Origin: Chlorokybus atmophyticus | Taxonomy: Eukaryota; Streptophyta; Chlorokybophyceae; Chlorokybales; Chlorokybaceae | Length of the DNA: 36,995 nucleotides | Direction: 5' to 3' | Assembly (NCBI GenBank): GCA_009103225.1 | Contig: RHPI01000773.1 | Span: forward strand, 86,003 to 122,997 | Shown here: piece by piece, positions 25,029 to 35,844 of the stretch | How positions within the stretch are numbered: the stretch's first letter is position 1 | How the letters are laid out: each line of letters starts with the position of its first letter | Position numbers and translations under genes: made by a program | The notes under the pieces: generated by a model | Database searches by the model: none | Told to the model about the DNA's origin: nothing | The model's input: the letters and a program-made list of their open reading frames with translations, nothing else

Positions 25029-28000
25029 ATGGGCGGCGTTGCTTCTCCCCAAGGTGGTTTTAGAGCAACAACAGCAGCAGGCGCGCACAGGCTGCGGCAA
25101 CACTGGCGGACACCTCTGCAGAGACGGAGGCGGCTGCTTCTGTTCCTCCTGCTGCTGGTGGGCGTGCTGCTCACTCCCTCAGACGGTAAGGCAGGAACGG
25201 CACAAACAACAAGTTATAACCAACCTCTTTTCAATGTGGTACAAATTGCAGTCTGCATGGCGCCGCAGCACATAGCTTGCCTCCACCGCTGCAGGTGGCT
25301 CGGTGTTGTTAATTGCTGTTAACTTAGAGTGGCGCACGGTAGACAGGACGCATTCACACATCATAGTGACTAGCAACATCCACAATGTCCACTGCACCAA
25401 AGGAGTGAATATCCGCTGTCTGCCATGTAGTAATTCCATGCAATTTGGATCAAGCTGGCCACGACTTGTAAGCCAACGACCAGCTGTAGACTTAATGTTT
25501 TTAAGTAAGCTGACAACAATCGCACACGCATGCTGACTATAACAAGCAGTCAACTGTCACTGCCAAAAAACGCAGCTGCATTGCTGCTGGACAGCTGTGC
25601 ACCTTATGTGCACTTCAAGGTGCACAGCTGTCAAGCAGCAGTCAGTTGGTTAAGCAGTCTGCAAACTTTGAGCATTCGAACTGCCGAGTATGCACGTCAT
25701 GTTGAGTTTGCAAGAAGCTTTCTAGACTGTATTGTCATTGGCAGGTGTGTTGTGCTCGGCCAGAGCTGAGCCAGACGAAAGTGAGGAGGCGCACTACAGC
25801 AGCAGTGCAACTGCAGATGGAGAACAGGTCTTAACACAGGTGCCAGATCAAGGGGACGCAGCTGCGCTGCACACTCACCATCACCATGATCATGATGAAG
25901 ACCAAGCATACGTACATGCACAGCAAATCCACCATGACATGGCGGAGCGCAGCTCGCAGGTACGGCAAGTTTACCAAGGCACTTTGTTGACAATACTCCA
26001 ACCACTGGCTTTGCTCTCATCACCTACACACAGGACGGCGCGAGTGCTCCACCTCGCAGATATGTGGCGCATCTAGACGATTATGGCTACGACCATACTC
26101 ACTCGCACTACGACGACTACGCAAGAGAAGACGCAGCAGTCTATCACGATGCTCGGTTGTTGCCGGGCGACTTTGGTAGTGTGGAGGGTGGCGTGGACGC
26201 GGAAGTGTTGGACCTGACTGTGGACGCCGCATACGACCGTGCGTACGAGGCTGAAGCGCAGCACTACAGTGACGAGGATGATGTTGATCATGCAGCTTTT
26301 CAGGAGGCGGAGGACCAATTGTACGACATTGAGGAAAAGCTGGTAAGTCGAATGTCACGGCACGTTGCTGCTGTTGCTGCTTTTGGCACATGATGATTAC
26401 TCTCAGGATGTGCCGTGCAGTATGCCAATGCAACCATGCGCGACATTGCTTGGGCGGTGCAAGAGCTGAAAGCCTTTGCGGAGGGCGAGGACGCGGCCTT
26501 ACGCATGGAGGCGTCGACGAGAGGGCAGGCGTTGTTTCTTCTTGCGGTGCTGTCGGCAACGGGGTACGCGGGTGAGTTGCACCCACGTGACGAGCAGGCC
26601 GCGGTGGCCTACCTGCATGCTGCGGCGGAGGCGGGCTGTTCCGAGGCGCGTATGGCCATCGCGTCGCGCCTGCTGGAGGGCCGGGGCTACGCCTTAGATG
26701 ACGCCAACTGCACGTTGGCGCTGCCCCACATGAAGGCGGCGGCGCTGGAGGCTCTCGAAGCTGCGGAGGCCGATGGATTCTTTCACCTTCCAGGTTAGAC
26801 TGTTTCTCAACTTCAAACTTGTTGGGTTAGTATTTATGCTAAATCTCTCTGTCTCTCTCTTCTCTAATACTTCCATCACCCTCCAGACACGCCCGTGCTG
26901 CTGCGGGAGAGACTTCGTGACGCGGGCTATGATGCGCGCGTGGCACCGGAGCTGCTGCAGGTTCGCGAGGAGGAGGAGCTGGAGGCCGGCGTGGCCGCGG
27001 GTGGGGATGCCGCTGCCGTCGCGCGCAGGCACCTCGGTTACAGACGGCTGGTGGGTGGGCGAGGAGTCCCGCGCGATGCGGAGGTTGCGCGCAACGAGTT
27101 TGAGGCAGCGGCGGCTGCGGGCGACGAACTCGCCGCATTCAACCTCGGGTACCTGCACATGCAGGGTGTTGGGATCGAGGGAGGCTCCAACTACACTGCA
27201 GCCAAGCGGTGGTTTGAGGAGGCCGCGCGTGCTGGCGTGCCCGCTGCGCACAACGGGCTTGGAGTTTTGCATTTCAATGGTTGGGGAGTAGATCGCAACG
27301 TTACCCGCGCCAAGGAGTTCTTTGAGGCCGGCGCTGCCGACGACGACCCGGATGCGCTTTTTAACCTTGGCACCGTGTATGCCGCCGGGCACGGCACGCC
27401 TCATGATGACGGTGCCGCGGTCGCCCTCTACACGCGCGCCACCGACGCAGGCCACTATCGTGCCCCATACGTGTTGGCAGGCATGCATGCGTTAGGGCAG
27501 GGCGTGCCGCGGCCGGACTGCAAGCGGGCTGTCGAGCTGTACCGCGTTGTTGTGGAGGAGCGCGGCAGCTGGGGTCCTGACATGGAGGACGCCGTGGCCG
27601 CCCTTGACGCTGGAGACAGCTGGGGGGCCCTCCTGCGCTACGCGCTCGTGGCCGAGCAGGGCAGCCCCGACGCCGCCGCCAATATGGCGTACGTGCTGAG
27701 GTACGCCCCCCCGCCATTGCCGCGCGCAGCTGCGTGGCTCCCGACAGGCGCGGGCGACAGGTACGTACTGGCACTGGAGGCGGCGGAGATGGCTGCATCT
27801 CGTGACGCCAAAGAGTGGCTCATTGAGGCGGGGAACCTCCACTACAAGGGTCTGGGTGCCGTGCCTATCAACACCACACGTGCGGCGGAGCTCTACGCTG
27901 CCGCAGCCAACCAGTCTCTCGCAGAGGGCATGTTCTCCCTCGCTTGGTGTTGCCAGCACGGGCAGGGTGTCGCCAAAGACATGCGCAGGGCACGCGGCCT

Positions 28001-28391
28001 GTACCTTGATGCAATCGCCACAAACTCGCAAGAGCTCCTGCCATCGGCACTTGCGCTCGTCTGGCTGCACGCGCAGTGGGCGTTCGAAATTGCTTTCGCC
28101 AGCCATGCGGCAGCGAGCATGGGGGACGCTGCTGTGTTGATTGTGCTGACGTTGGCGCTGGCAATTGTGCTGGCGCGCCTGGTAATGCGCGCACCCGCAT
28201 TGAGCGTGCAGCTGAGGCATCCACCAGAAGAGCAGCACCAGCAGGTAGCACCTGTTGCACGGAGGAGACATCGGTTGCTGCGGTGGTTGCCCTGGCTGTC
28301 GTTTTGTGCATTCTTTGCTGCTGCCTGCATTGGTCTCACCATGTTTGCGACCGGCCCCAGAGAACGACTTAGAAGAGGGTTGATTGAATGA
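25029..28391 (+). CDS. HRD3: SEL1L/HRD3-type ER-associated degradation adaptor
   Basis: Five exons: 25029-25185, 25745-25959, 26034-26342, 26421-26793 and 26887-28391, phases 1-0-0-1, giving 852 residues. HRD3/SEL1L is the luminal substrate receptor that stabilises the HRD1 ubiquitin ligase in the ER membrane. A basic stretch then LLLFLLLLVGVLL forms a signal peptide split from its probable cleavage site (SARAEP) by intron 1. Residues about 50-165 are acidic and His-rich (HTHHHHDHDED, then DYGYDHTHSHYDDY). From about residue 175 to 700 follow Sel1-like repeats, for example AAFNLGYLHMQGVG, AAHNGLGVLHFNGWGVDRN and GMFSLAWCCQHGQGVAKD. Near the C-terminus are two hydrophobic segments, AAVLIVLTLALAIVLARLVM and LPWLSFCAFFAAACIGLTMF; classical HRD3 has one, so the second is unusual or the first is not a true membrane span. 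N-glycosylation sites (NYT, NVT, NTT, NQS) fit a luminal domain. Confidence 0.92.
25590..25632. repeat. Hairpin in HRD3 intron 1, 16-bp perfect stem
   Basis: GACAGCTGTGCACCTT at 25590-25605 pairs exactly with 25617-25632 across an 11-base loop. Outside it, CTGCTG and CAGCAG can pair further past a short bulge. It lies in the 559-base first intron. Confidence 0.85.
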
Positions 28392-30811
28392 AATGAAATG
28401 GAATGCACAATATGCGTTGCGCGTGATATGTTTGCAACGCCCACACAACTTATCTGCTTGCTCTTGCCGTCCTTCCAGCGCAGTGCATCATGCTCACTAT
28501 GTTGCTGAGCAGGGTTTCTCGCATGTCTCGCATAGCATGCTTGCACAGCTCACATACAAGCCACAGAGGGATAAGCTCAACTGAGTAGTGTGTAATGAGT
28601 AAGTTGTGTACTGCATTTGCCTGCCTCATATACGCTCGCAAAAAAACGGGGCAGCTGCAGTCCTATGCTGACATCAACACATTACCAAGGTTGGTTTGGC
28701 ATTCGTATTTTCACCCAAAAGAGCTGCTAGTTCGCACTGTGCAAGATTGCAAAGCTTTTGCTGAGGCGCAAGTACAACAAGTGACGTGTTCATCTCATCA
28801 ACTACACGAGGTGTGTGTGCATGTGCAAGCAACGTGTGATGGAATTTGACTGAATTGACTTAGTTAATATGACAAGGCTGGGTGAGGACCAATCTAACTC
28901 GAACAAAGTATGCGCGAGATGTCCATTTCACCGGTTGGAACATGGGTGAAATGCTTAACGTTTTTTGGAATGTCGCGCGACGAGCGCTTCTTGTGCGCTA
29001 TCCAAGAGTACGGAGGGGGAGGGGGGGGAGGAAGAGTGCTGACTGATCGGTGACGAAAGTCGCACACACGCAAGCTCAAACACATGCACGCTATGAAACG
29101 ACCTACACATATTGCTAGCTCAGCTTTGTGAATACAAGCAATGTGCGTTTGTGCTACTGTATCTGCATAACAGGTCACAGCCATACCTACATGTGTGGTT
29201 GTGTTGCTTGTTACAAGTGTTGTTGCCAGAAGATGCAGCACAAGCTGTATGTGCAATGCTTTTACTTTTTAGCAACAGCACTCCTGTCAATTAAACAGTC
29301 TTTCTGGCCAATCTCGCTTGACTTATTCAACATTGCAAATGGCTTGCAAAAACGATGACAAATGGTCTGTTGGTTCTTACCCACGTGAGTACATTGCGGC
29401 CTCCTTCAAAGCGAGGCGCTCGTTGACTTGGTGAGAAGTCAAGACAATTAAAGTGGGCCATGCTTGATGTCTTGCACCGTTGCCTTGAAATTATTCTCCA
29501 GTCCATTAAAGCAACGACAAAGTAAGTAAGCTGATTCGCATTGTATAACCATTCACGCGCACATGCGCACGCATACACGCGCACCGGCTACTTGCACTGC
29601 ATGTGCTTCAACCTAATCATTACACGATATTCATGAGCGTCACGCGTTTGGGTTGCAAGTGGTGGGTTGCAGCAATGAAGTCCTGGTCGATCATTGACCA
29701 AGACTTTAAGTTGAAGTGCCAAGGAAGAAGGCTTTGAGCAGCTCGTGCACATGTATCTCCTCTCGGCGTCGAGGATTACCAACTGGCTCGAAGGTTGCAA
29801 GCTCCTTTGCCACAATGACAAAAATGATTGCAAAAATCTTTGCATTGGTGTATGTGTCCAAAAGAGGAGCTAAGCCGCATGGCAATTTGTCAGTTGTGCA
29901 TGGTGAATGCACAATGCAAGCAATGAAACAGGCATGGGCTGCAGCCGTCAATGCTATTTAATCCAGTCAACCATCATGCAAAACACAATTCATCCTATCC
30001 ACTGTCATGCAGCCACTGGCCATCTGATTGTAATTGTGCGCGCATGCATCTGTGGCGTGTTGCGACACACCCAAGCATAACTTGACAGTACTAACATCAT
30101 GTGTTGTCATGCTGGCAATGCGCATTTTGGGACCTGCCATTTGGGGCCTCGCCCATCAGCAATCCTCACTTGGCCATCACCTTGGAAAAAGTGCACCAAG
30201 CGGTGCTAATTATAGATGTGAACGGGATCCAACCACATTGCTCGTTGAATACATCAAGGATAAAGGTAACTTAGCTGTTACTTTCAAGCTTGCTGCACTC
30301 TTAAGTACATAGGTTGGTAGAATGGTTCTTGCATGTGAGCAGCAATCCATGACGAATGCACAGCATTTGCGAGAACGGCAGTCGTGATGGTGGCGGAGGG
30401 TGGTGGGAGCGGTGGCGGGGGGAGTCTGCGGGTCGTTGTGGTTGTTGACGTGGTCATGCTCAAGGCTGACGCGGTATGGCATGCGTGACTGACAGGGTGG
30501 GGCAATAGAGTAGTGAAGTAGGTAATAGCAGACAGTGTGTGCCTAGCCCGTGGTTGTAATTCCGGTGAGTGTTGCTATGTTAAGGTGTCATGTCCATGCA
30601 TGTGTCGTGCTTGTTGCATACATCAGTTGCATTTTTTATACACATGCAAAGCTGAGTAACTTCATTATTATCAGATGGCACTAGCGATTCCATCCGCACC
30701 AATGAAGCAAGACTGGATACAATGAAGTGCCCAGCTCTTTGCATACCTTTTGGTTACCTCACGCCCGACGTCGCGGTCATTGCCAATGAGCACGCAGAAA
30801 CCATGCAGGTG

Positions 30812-30941
30812 TGCAAGACTTGCATGACATTCTTGCATGCAAAACAGCTTGCGCGCCATACTATTAGCATGCATGTTGCAAGACTTGCATGACATTCTTG
30901 CGCGCAAAACAACTTGCGCGCCATACTATTAGCATGCATGT
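30812..30941. repeat. Tandem duplication, two 65-bp units
   Basis: 30812-30876 and 30877-30941 are near-identical direct repeats beginning TGCAAGACTTGCATGACATT and ending TATTAGCATGCATGT, with only about three substitutions. The copies abut without spacer, which points to a recent local duplication. Confidence 0.9.
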
Positions 30942-31742
30942 TGATGTGAAAGATATTCGTTCGCAATCTGAAGTCAGTGCATTGTTACAGGTGATGCCCT
31001 ACGCAACCTACATATTTCAGCAATGCCGCAGAACATGTATGTTGTCACCTTGCGGCAACGTGACAGCAGGTTGTTATACAGGGTACAACACCAACATACA
31101 ACTGCTACTTGTGTGACAAACATGTGTTCATGGCGCCAATGCGTTGAGTAAACACAGCTACATGCATGCTTCTTCAAAAACAAGGATAAACTCTTGGCGA
31201 TTGCTAGCATGCATCCCACGATGGTATGGTTCTCGTCTGGGAGCAATGTTGAACACGGCGACGGTGGGTCTTCGGTTTTCTACCTGTAATCAATTCCAGT
31301 GCAACGGTCCTTACCCCGTTCCAGCCCGCCCCATCTGCTCACAGTCTGCACAAAAGTGGCATGAGTTCACACCAGCATGCTTCAACTTCAACTGCAGTCA
31401 GGCCAACTACCACGGGGACCGCACACAACTACCATGCAAGCTCCGGCTCCGGTTGTCTCCCCTTGCACAATTTGCGCTACGACGCAAGCAACACTCGGCA
31501 TGCAGGCATTGCTGATGGAGTCTTGCAGTTTTGTACGAGCAGCTCTGCAAACCATGCTGACTGAAGCGAATGATTGTCACTGCTTTCCGGCTGGTACTAG
31601 CAACTTGTGACAGAACACACAGGTTCAACTCCAAGTTATTGCATAAGCTCGCTTGCATATTTCAGCAGGTTGTTGTGACTCAACGTGAGGCAGCTAGGGG
31701 TTGGCGACCTCAGGCGGCATGCATTGCCGGCCACTTGCCCAC

Positions 31743-31779
31743 TGCTTCAGCCGCTCCACCTTGCGCAGCGGCTGAAGCA
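31743..31779. repeat. Hairpin, 13-bp perfect stem
   Basis: TGCTTCAGCCGCT at 31743-31755 pairs exactly with 31767-31779 across an 11-base loop. It is GC-rich and has no neighbouring gene that would explain it. Confidence 0.8.
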
Positions 31780-32671
31780 TGCCATGCGACCCCACCCGCA
31801 CGCAAGTGCGCCCGCCGCCGCGCTCACACAGGAAGCCGTGCCTTGGCTTTGACATCAAGTCTCCATAGACCATCATGATGCACTTACGTGGACGCCCAGC
31901 TTGTGCCGTGTACAGTGTTTGTCGGGTACCGCATATGGTAGGCTGTGCGTGTACCCCATGGAGAATGCTTACCATAGGCAGTGCTTGTAATAACCATCTA
32001 AACTTGTACTGATGCACCGCATGCATGCTTCAACTTTTGGCACAGGCGGCCGCTGGCAGCATGCATGGGGTACAATGCTGCTTTTTTGAGTGCCACTCAC
32101 TGAGCAATGGAGTGTAAGGACGAAGGACGTGTCATGTAACTTGACTCGTGTTGCTTATACTTGGGGGTGACGTGCTTGTGTCTATAGCGACACCCAACGC
32201 TTTGGTTGCCAGCTCCAACTGTGTTGCTTTGAGTAATACAGCAAACGGATTGTTATATCCGCTTCATGACTGTCGGCGCACCAACCCGCCCATGCGCGGC
32301 GCCACACCACGTCGGCGGCATCATGTCACATGATTCACGTGAGGTAGAATTGCCTTGCATTGCATGGGAACATGCTGAAGAGTATTGTCATGAGGTGAAC
32401 ACTTCACCGTCGGCACTTTGAACCGAGCCCCATGTCTAACCTAAAACCAGGCGACTATTCTATGTACCATTCTCAGCGCAAATCTTCCCTCTGTTTCACC
32501 ATTGCAACATGTGGCGCTTTGGAGCGTTAGCGCTTGTCCTGACCTGGCCGTATATTAGCCGCCAGTCCGAAGTGCATGAGAGAAAGACACACTGGGTCAA
32601 AGAGGATGCAGTGAGTCAGTCCTCTGGCTGAGGTGGTGATCAGGCGGTCGCTGTGTGGCTGTCAAGTCAGC

Positions 32672-35152
32672 ATGGCTGCCTCCACAGCAGTGCTGGCTGC
32701 ACTCTGCCTGCTGCTGCTGACGGCCTCTGGTGGGGTGGCATACAATGCGACGTGCAATTGTGCTGTACTCATGATGCAGATGTGCTGAATTGGGCCTTGT
32801 GTAGGCGTTGAGGTAATATGTTGCTGTTGTTGGTAGCTACCATGCCATAAAAGTTCTCTGTCTGCTTGGCTCGCATACTCAATTGCTTTGTTTGCAGCCA
32901 GTGCGCAGAGTGTGTGGATCAATGAGTTCCACTATGACAACGCTGGCACAGACTCCGGCGAGTTTATTGACATTGGTGCGTGCACATGCATGGGGTTGTG
33001 TTGTGCATGTGACTGGGCTCTGTGCTGCATGCGTGAGCTGCACCTGTGCAGCCATGCCAAGACACATGCTTATGTGCATGCAGGTCCCGCGGGCACGTCT
33101 GCAACGGGCTACAGCATGTATCTGTACAACTGCGCAAACGCAGGGGCTGTCACTTACACTACCGTCTTGTCCTTTACTGGCGCCTTCGCCAACCCATCTG
33201 GTATGCAATGCGGTAGCACGTCCGTGTGTTGGCATTGCTGTCGTGTTTTGTGTGAATGTGCATGCACCCAACGCGCATGTGTTTGTGGAAGTGTGTGTGT
33301 AGCGTATATGCAATGCTATGCATGTGTCTGTGAACCTTCCTTTGCACAGGTGGTTATGGGTTTGCAGTCGTAAACTATCCTGCGGACGGCATACAGAGTG
33401 ATTCGCCAGATGTTTTTGCGCTGGTAGCTAACACCACCGTTGTGCACTTCCTCAGCTATAAGGGCGTGTGTGCACGGGTACATACATGTGCATGTTACAT
33501 GCGCTTTGGTCATGACCATTCCAACGCCAACCTACCGCATGCATGTGGCAGCTTCCAATGGGCCGGCTTCCGGGCTCGCTTCCACGAATATCGGCAACTC
33601 AGAGACCGGCGCAGGAGCCGTGGGCAACTCACTGCAGGTGCGTGTGACTATGCTCGACTATGCTCGAATGTGTGACGCGACTTGGAGTACATGTGGTTGA
33701 AGTGAATGTCAACAACTCGAAAATGACAGTTGAGCGGCTCTGGATGCGCTTCTACTCGTTCATGTGGGCTGCTAATCCTAGGGGCATACCCAACACATCA
33801 GGTGCAGCCAATGTCAACCGCATTCGTAAGGGGTTGATGATGATCGGTCAACCTGTCGGTTGTCAGTTGGTTGAATTGTTGCAAGCATGAAGCAATTGCA
33901 GCAATGCCGTCATATGCGTATGCGTACAGGGAAGTGAACACCGGACAGACCTTCACCCACAGTCCCTCCCCACCACCCTCTCCTCCACCGTCTCCGCCAT
34001 CGCCTCCACCCCGCCCTTCTCCACCCTCGCTACCGTCCCCTCCACCACCCTCTCCTCCGTCACCTCCTCCGCCGTCACCTCCACCACCATCCCTTCCACC
34101 TCCTCCCTCTCCTCCTCCATCCCCTTCACCACCCTCGCCTCCACCGTCACCTCCACCACCCTCTCCTCCCTCTCCTCCGCCGTCGCCACCTCCTCCCTCT
34201 CCTCCATCGTCGCCTCCACCGCCCTCTCCTCCGTCACCTCCACCGCCCTCTTCTCCTCCGTTACTTTCCCCACCGTCTCCATCTCCTCCCCCGCCACCAC
34301 CCTCCCCATCTCCGACTCCTCCCCCTCCCTCTCCTCCCCCACCACCTCCTCCCTCCTCGCCGTCTCCTCCCCCACCCTCACCTCGGCCGTCACCTCCACC
34401 ACCCTCTGCCACCTCCTCCATCACCTCCCCCTTCCTCCCCTCCCTCTCCACCACCCCCTCGGCCGCCACCGCTCTCCGCCGCCACCCAAGTCCTCTCCTC
34501 CACCACCGCCACCCGCCAGTACGTGTTGTTGTTATTGTCATTGTTGTTTTACGATGTTGTCGTGGGTGATGTTGATTACAGCTTGCATCTGCTCACTGAA
34601 TCCGGTGGTCTGGTGCACGTGCAGTTTGCTTTCCAAACCTGTGCGAAAGTCGCGGGACGTGCGTGCCCACTCAAAGCCAGAGCGACTACATTTGCACCTG
34701 CAAGCGTGGATTCTTCCTGGGGGTGAGTTTGCAATCGTGTGCCTGCTTCACGTGCGTGGTATGTGTGTATGAGTCGCAGAGCACGATAATTGAAGAATGT
34801 GTCGGTGTGCAGACGACGGCCAATGGCAAGCCCACCTGCTCGTCATATTGCTCTCAGCCGTATGGCACATACGTGTGGAGGTCGCCACCTCTGCAGCGTT
34901 TCGCCAGCCATAACAACACCGCAAGCGCAGCCGCATGATGCAACAATTACGCACCTAAACTCAGCATTGCTTCTCATAAAGCTTCCATGCGTAACTGCGT
35001 CAACAAGCGTGGCAGTGTGTGCATCAGGTGCACTGCTGACTCGTCATGCAAGTACTGGGCGTACTACACCGGCATGTAATATGCCCTTATCACGGACGCG
35101 GAGGAAACCTACGTCAAGGTAATGTGTGAAAGGAGAGACCCCCCCCTCCCCG

Positions 35153-35190
<38 letters not shown>

Positions 35191-35404
35191 AGTACCATCC
35201 CCCTTGTATACATACTACCCCATACCGCTTCCATGCTCCTTGCACCACTCACACGTGCACATAAATACTCACTCGCTCCGCAAAAATGCTGTGCAGCCCT
35301 GCAAGTTCTACAGCGCAAGCAACAACCCCAACGCCTGCTATGGCGAGGCGCAGTATAACAAGAAGTCCAGCACCAAGCGGAGGGTCAGCAAGCTGTGTAT
35401 TTGA
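32672..35404 (+). CDS. Secreted modular protein B: bacterial-type ectodomain, Ser-Pro hinge, EGF, Cys-rich C-module
   Basis: Exons by phase: 32672-32729, 32898-32975, 33084-33200, 33350-33469, 33552-33637, about 33735-33801, 33935-34518, 34625-34722, 34813-34897, 34982-35118 and 35297-35404. The signal peptide (MAASTAVLAALCLLLLTASA) leads into VWINEFHYDNAGTDSGEFID, then GPAGTSATGYSMYLYN, VVHFLSYKG, SNGPASGLASTNIG and VNTGQTF. This is the domain found at the start of many secreted bacterial proteins (related to lamin-tail/endonuclease-associated modules). A Ser-Pro hinge of about 190 residues follows, pherophorin-like and probably hydroxyprolinated. Then come an EGF-like module (CFPNLCESRGTC...CTCKRGFF) and a Cys-rich C-module shared with protein A. 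Three irregularities: an in-frame TAA at 35077-35079 just after WAYYTGM, a frame conflict near 33730-33750, and two frame changes in the hinge. It may be a pseudogene, carry sequence errors, or use unusual splicing. Confidence 0.7.
33950..34500 (+). repeat. Low-complexity CCTCCACC tract coding the Ser-Pro hinge
   Basis: Over 500 bases of imperfect CCTCCACCG/TCTCCTCC units, giving SPPPPSPPP-type sequence. Pro-rich sequence continues through all three frames in turn: frame 1 to about 34403, then a second frame to about 34475, then a third to the donor at 34518. Replication slippage and assembly error are both likely in such DNA. Confidence 0.9.
35154..35185. repeat. (CA)n microsatellite in last intron of protein B
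   Basis: About 16 CA units lie 35 bases after the donor of the last intron, which runs 35119-35296. Confidence 0.95.
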
Positions 35405-35817
35405 GTGGTCGCACTGGTGATCAGCAACAGTAACAACAAGAACATGAGTTGCTGACATATTCTTATGTCTATTGCTCAAGTTTGTTTTTCAAGTGTGTAT
35501 AGCCTGCCTGAGACAAACACTGTTCGGAGATGTTCAGGTGTAAACGTAACTGATTGCGGAGGTATTGGTCAGCCAGTATGCGTGATTTTGGGAAGGGTAC
35601 TGTGCGCAAGTGTATGGCAAACATGCAGGAGCATACAAATGTACGTACATGTGTAGGCACACAACCTTGAATGATCGCTCACTTAAACATACCTACCTGC
35701 AGAGTGGACGAGAAGAGTGGAAGGGTTACGCAAGGCAGTATCAACTCCGGCATGCATGATAAGAATCGCTAGCCTTGGAATCCACTGCACCGCCACAACT
35801 CCCTACACGATATGATG

Positions 35818-35844
35818 TAACTGTATGATTTGACCATACAGTTA
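35818..35844. repeat. Hairpin, 10-bp perfect stem
   Basis: TAACTGTATG pairs exactly with CATACAGTTA across a 7-base loop, about 415 bases downstream of the protein B stop. Confidence 0.75.

Larger units (their letters stand above)
28392..32671. other. Long intergenic region, no convincing gene
   Basis: About 4.3 kb between the HRD3-type gene and protein B. Open frames are under 125 codons, overlap on both strands, and none shows a domain or a coherent splice pattern. TGTAA at about 28590 may end the HRD3 transcript. The region holds a 65-bp tandem duplication (30812-30941) and a hairpin (31743-31779). Frames at 28595-28849 and 29716-29961 were examined and not accepted. A decayed mobile element cannot be excluded, but nothing recognisable remains. 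Confidence 0.5.

Noticed and set aside
26694..28546. Several long minus-strand frames opposite the HRD3 exons
   Set aside because: GC-rich coding DNA often leaves the antisense open; the plus strand has the repeats and splice logic.
28595..28849. 84-codon plus-strand frame after the HRD3 gene
   Set aside because: No recognisable features and no supporting context.
29588..29961. Frames on both strands that faintly suggested a decayed transposon protein
   Set aside because: No motif of any transposase or reverse transcriptase could be identified and no terminal repeats were found.
33798..34541. Long minus-strand Gly/Glu frame (247 codons) opposite the Pro hinge
   Set aside because: It is the complement of the CCTCC repeat of protein B; length comes from low complexity, not coding selection.
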